Shown in pieces: positions 6,423 through 7,974 of a DNA stretch of 7,974 nt (positions are counted from its first letter, which is position 1; each line of letters opens with the position of its first letter). Source of the stretch: an uncultured bacterium (GTDB lineage Bacteria > Planctomycetota > Phycisphaerae > Sedimentisphaerales > Anaerobacaceae); NCBI GenBank assembly GCA_913009865.1, contig CAJVYK010000090.1, positions 1-7,974 of the forward strand, written 5' to 3'. A program made the translations under genes and the position numbers. Below the pieces are notes generated by a model. It did no database searches. It was not told the origin of the DNA and was given only the letters and a program-made list of their open reading frames with translations.

Positions 6423-6438
6423 CGCAAAAGTTGTGCCA
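6423..6438 (-). promoter_or_regulatory. sigma-54 (-24/-12) promoter of nifA
   Basis: On the minus strand this reads TGGCACAACTTTTGCG. It has a perfect TGGCAC, five bases, then TTGC, only the final base differing from TTGCA/T. Spacing of the -24 GG and -12 GC is exact. Transcription would start near 6412, giving a leader of about 165 bases before nifA that contains the paired repeats. The region 6440-6580 just upstream has no TGT-N10-ACA and no NtrC-like GCAC-N5-TGGTGC site, so the activator is not identified. Confidence 0.82.
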
Positions 6439-6579
6439 AAGTCGGCAGCACTAATTGAAAGAGGAGAAAAACGCCCTTCGGTAAATCAAAAGACAGCATC
6501 AGCTACTACAATAATGCTAAAAATAACGACAAAAATTCGATTGCTGACATCTGAAAAATGGGACAACCCCGGAGAAAGG

Positions 6580-6622
6580 ACAAAAACAAAGGCCTTTGTA
6601 AGTGAAAAGCTTACAAAGGCCT
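6580..6622 (-). terminator. strong intrinsic terminator behind the tRNA fragment
   Basis: On the minus strand a 13-base perfect stem, AGGCCTTTGTAAG / CTTACAAAGGCCT (6622-6610 and 6602-6590), closes a seven-base loop and is followed by TTTGTTTTTGT. On the plus strand no T-run follows, so it works only in the minus direction. It begins eight bases after the 3' end of the tRNA fragment and is probably the old terminator of that tRNA gene. It also shields nifA from transcription coming from the right. Confidence 0.88.
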
Positions 6623-6629
6623 AAGACAA

Positions 6630-6669
6630 TGGGCGGTATAGGACTTGAACCTACGACCTCCTGCGTGTC
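6630..6669 (-). pseudogene. 3' fragment of tRNA-Val(GAC), probable attachment-site remnant
   Basis: On the minus strand the fragment runs from the anticodon to the discriminator base: GACAC, anticodon stem strand GCAGG, variable loop AGGTC, T arm GTAGG-TTCAAGT-CCTAT with a proper five-pair stem and TTCRANY loop, acceptor strand ACCGCCC and A73; no CCA is encoded. The 5' half is missing: upstream of the anticodon the sequence no longer makes an anticodon stem (base 33 is C, not T), and no GGGCGGT acceptor strand or D arm occurs within the next 370 bases. Integrases that use tRNA genes commonly leave such a 3' fragment at the far end of the inserted element, so this is best read as an att scar, with the element on the high-coordinate side. 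Confidence 0.82.
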
Positions 6670-6739
6670 GAGCATACTCAGAGGTTTTCTAACTACTTGC
6701 CAATAAAGCACTTAATATTTATGACATAAGGACTTAGGA

Positions 6740-6812
6740 ACTGTTTTCGAACTGGCTTGGAACTGGTTCCTATACTGTTTTCAGACTGGAATTGCCACAA
6801 AACTGCCACAAA
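6740..6812. repeat. cluster of short direct and inverted repeats next to the tRNA fragment
   Basis: ACTGTTTTCGAACTGG (6740-6755) and ACTGTTTTCAGACTGG (6774-6789) are 14 of 16 identical and 34 bases apart. GGAACTGGTTCC (6759-6770), with arms GGAAC/GTTCC, lies between them. TGCCACAAA occurs twice in tandem (6793-6801 and 6804-6812). Clusters like this next to a tRNA scar could be arm-type binding sites of a tyrosine integrase, or decayed DNA from the element; no integrase gene is visible. Confidence 0.45.
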
Positions 6813-6826
6813 TCTAAGTTTGCCTA

Positions 6827-6854
6827 CACACCTAATGCGTGTGCAGGAGGTGTG
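6827..6854. other. 28-base hairpin in the gene-free stretch 6670-7040
   Basis: CACACCT (6827-6833) pairs with AGGTGTG (6848-6854), and inside that TGC (6836-6838) pairs with GCA (6843-6845) around a four-base loop, with an AA/GG internal mismatch. No T-run follows on the minus strand. The rest of 6813-7040 shows only a weak CCC/GGG stem plus TTTTTT (about 6984-7003, minus strand), a poor candidate terminator for the ABC gene. Confidence 0.35.
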
Positions 6855-7040
6855 CATTTTGGGGTAGTCTGACTTTACGTATCTGCAGGCTGTGTCACAA
6901 TTGCATTTACACTTTTGTGATTGTGTTTACGGATATTTAGCGGGATTGATTGTGTTACGATTTGCCTCCGCTACGGCGGTGCTATCAAAAAACCCGAGAG
7001 GTAGGGAAAATAAAGAAAGCTGGAGCAATTTTCTGGGTTG

Positions 7041-7914
7041 TCAAGTGGCTAAACTAATGTTCCTGCCCATCTCGCCCGGCTCAAAAATATGCACCCGCTC
7101 AATATCAATGTACATTGTTACCACATCGTCCACCTTTATCTCGATATGAGGAGCAATGTTGGCAATAAATCTTCGGTCGGATTTGCTGGTTAAATATACG
7201 TCCATCCGGTCTCCCAGCGGTTCAACAACATCAACGGTTGCCGGAATTCTGTTTCCGCTTTGCCCCTTAATCGGTACCAAAGAGAGATGTTCCGGCCTGA
7301 TCCCCAATACCATTTCTTTGCCTCTGTAGGCTATCAAATTATCTTTAAGTTGTTTTGATAATGTAATCTTGGCATCGCTAATAACAAACTTCGGCACATC
7401 CTGCTCAAAGTCAATCCGTCCGCCAAAAAAGTTCATCGGAGGCGTCCCTAAAAAACCTGCCACAAATTTATTAACAGGCCGGTCGTACACTTCCATCGGA
7501 GGTGCTACCTGCTGAATAACACCATCGTACATTACACAGATCCGATCACCCAATGTCATCGCCTCAGCCTGATCGTGTGTAACATATATGGTGGTGGTCT
7601 GCAGTCTGTGGTGTAACAACTTCAGTTCTGCACGGGTAGTTACACGCAGTTTAGCATCAAGGTTACTTAGAGGCTCATCGAACAGAAACGCCTTTGGATT
7701 TTGCACAATAGCTCTTCCCACAGCGACCCTCTGTCGCTGGCCACCGGAGAGGGCCTTAGGTTTCCTCTTAAGCAACTGCTCAATACCTAACAGCTTCGCA
7801 GCATCTTCCACCCGCTTTTTTATTTCCGCCCTGGGGTGCTTACGAAGTTTCAGTCCGAAAGCCATGTTCTGGAAGACCGTCATATGCGGATACAAAGCAT
7901 AATTTTGGAAGACC
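7041..7914 (-). CDS. sugar-type ABC transporter ATPase, MalK/UgpC family (5' end missing)
   Basis: Energy-coupling ATPase of a CUT1-type importer for oligosaccharides or glycerol-3-phosphate. It would sit on the inner face of the membrane as a dimer bound to two permeases, none of which are in the window. The 290 visible residues start just before the Q-loop (VFQNYALYPHM). They include the signature LSGGQRQR (visible residues 55-62), Walker B FLFDEP (76-81), D-loop SNLD (83-86) and H-loop His113 (YVTHDQ). The C-terminal regulatory OB/TOBE region follows, with FVAGFLGTPPMNF and the LGIRPEHLSL motif. About 80 N-terminal residues with Walker A are missing because the contig joins adapter sequence at 7915. 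The last genomic base (7914) fits the G of the Met codon usual before VFQ. MsmX/UgpC-like ATPases often serve several importers, so the substrate cannot be assigned. Confidence 0.93.
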
Positions 7915-7972
7915 AGATCGGAAGAGCTTCGTGTAGGGAAAGAGTGTAGATCTCGGTGGTCGCCGTATCATT
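7915..7972. other. Illumina TruSeq adapter sequence (assembly artefact)
   Basis: From AGATCGGAAGAGC onward the 58 bases match the reverse complement of the TruSeq universal adapter (through GTGTAGGGAAAGAGTGTAG and GTGGTCGCCGTATCATT) except for T in place of G at 7928. The final two A's (7973-7974) are probably read-through past the adapter. It interrupts the ABC ATPase gene in mid-codon. This is sequencing-library DNA and should be trimmed; anything predicted across 7915 is false. Confidence 0.97.
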
Positions 7973-7974
7973 AA

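Noticed and set aside
6433..6624. 63-codon plus-strand frame upstream of nifA
   Set aside because: It starts with a non-ATG codon inside the sigma-54 promoter, has no ribosome binding site and runs into the terminator stem.
6517..6711. 64-codon minus-strand frame containing DTQEVVGSSPIPP
   Set aside because: That peptide is the usual mistranslation of a tRNA 3' half; the frame spans the tRNA fragment and its terminator.
6630..7040. tRNA-Val interrupted by a group I intron at the anticodon
   Set aside because: The break at the anticodon suggested it, but no 5' half (GGGCGGT acceptor strand or D arm) occurs in the 370 bases upstream on the minus strand.

Overview
The window looks like a metagenome-assembled contig end from an anaerobic, probably nitrogen-fixing bacterium. 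My best guess is a planctomycete of the Phycisphaerae type. That rests on the secreted GLUG-repeat protein with a C-terminal dockerin-like module, a combination I associate with that group, and on a nifH of the anaerobic (cluster III) kind followed by what looks like nifI1. The assignment is inference; there is no rRNA or housekeeping gene to confirm it. All genes I can support lie on the minus strand, so transcription runs from high to low coordinates.

Layout in the order of transcription: the right edge is not genomic. From 7915 to 7972 the sequence is Illumina adapter, which cuts off the 5' end of a sugar-type (MalK/UgpC) ABC ATPase (7041-7914). Next comes about 370 bases without a gene (6670-7040) holding short direct and inverted repeats, which end at a 40-base 3' fragment of a tRNA-Val(GAC) gene (6630-6669) and its strong terminator (6580-6622). 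This looks like the attachment-site scar of a mobile element. Then follow a sigma-54 promoter (6423-6438), a leader with paired operator-like repeats, and nifA (4696-6246). Downstream of nifA lie two very small genes (a 35-residue lysine-rich protein and a 49-residue single-span membrane protein) interleaved with two arrays of a degenerate 21-base tandem repeat (3770-4063 and 4532-4594). Next is the 679-residue secreted GLUG/dockerin protein (1394-3433). A roughly 500-base intergenic region with paired 20-base repeats and a second sigma-54 promoter (988-1003) leads into nifH (74-898) and the first nine codons of a GlnB-like nifI1 (1-27).

How it fits together: NifA is an enhancer-binding activator of sigma-54 RNA polymerase. 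Both nifH and nifA itself have recognisable -24/-12 elements, so the locus reads as a self-contained regulatory circuit in which NifA (and perhaps another activator) turns on nifA and the nifH-nifI1 operon. NifI1-type PII proteins act after translation to switch nitrogenase off when ammonium is present. The GLUG protein and the repeat arrays have no obvious tie to nitrogen fixation and appear to be interspersed accessory DNA. I did not find a clearly new system. The features most worth a second look are the 21-base arrays, the tRNA scar, the paired repeats in front of nifH and nifA, and the adapter.
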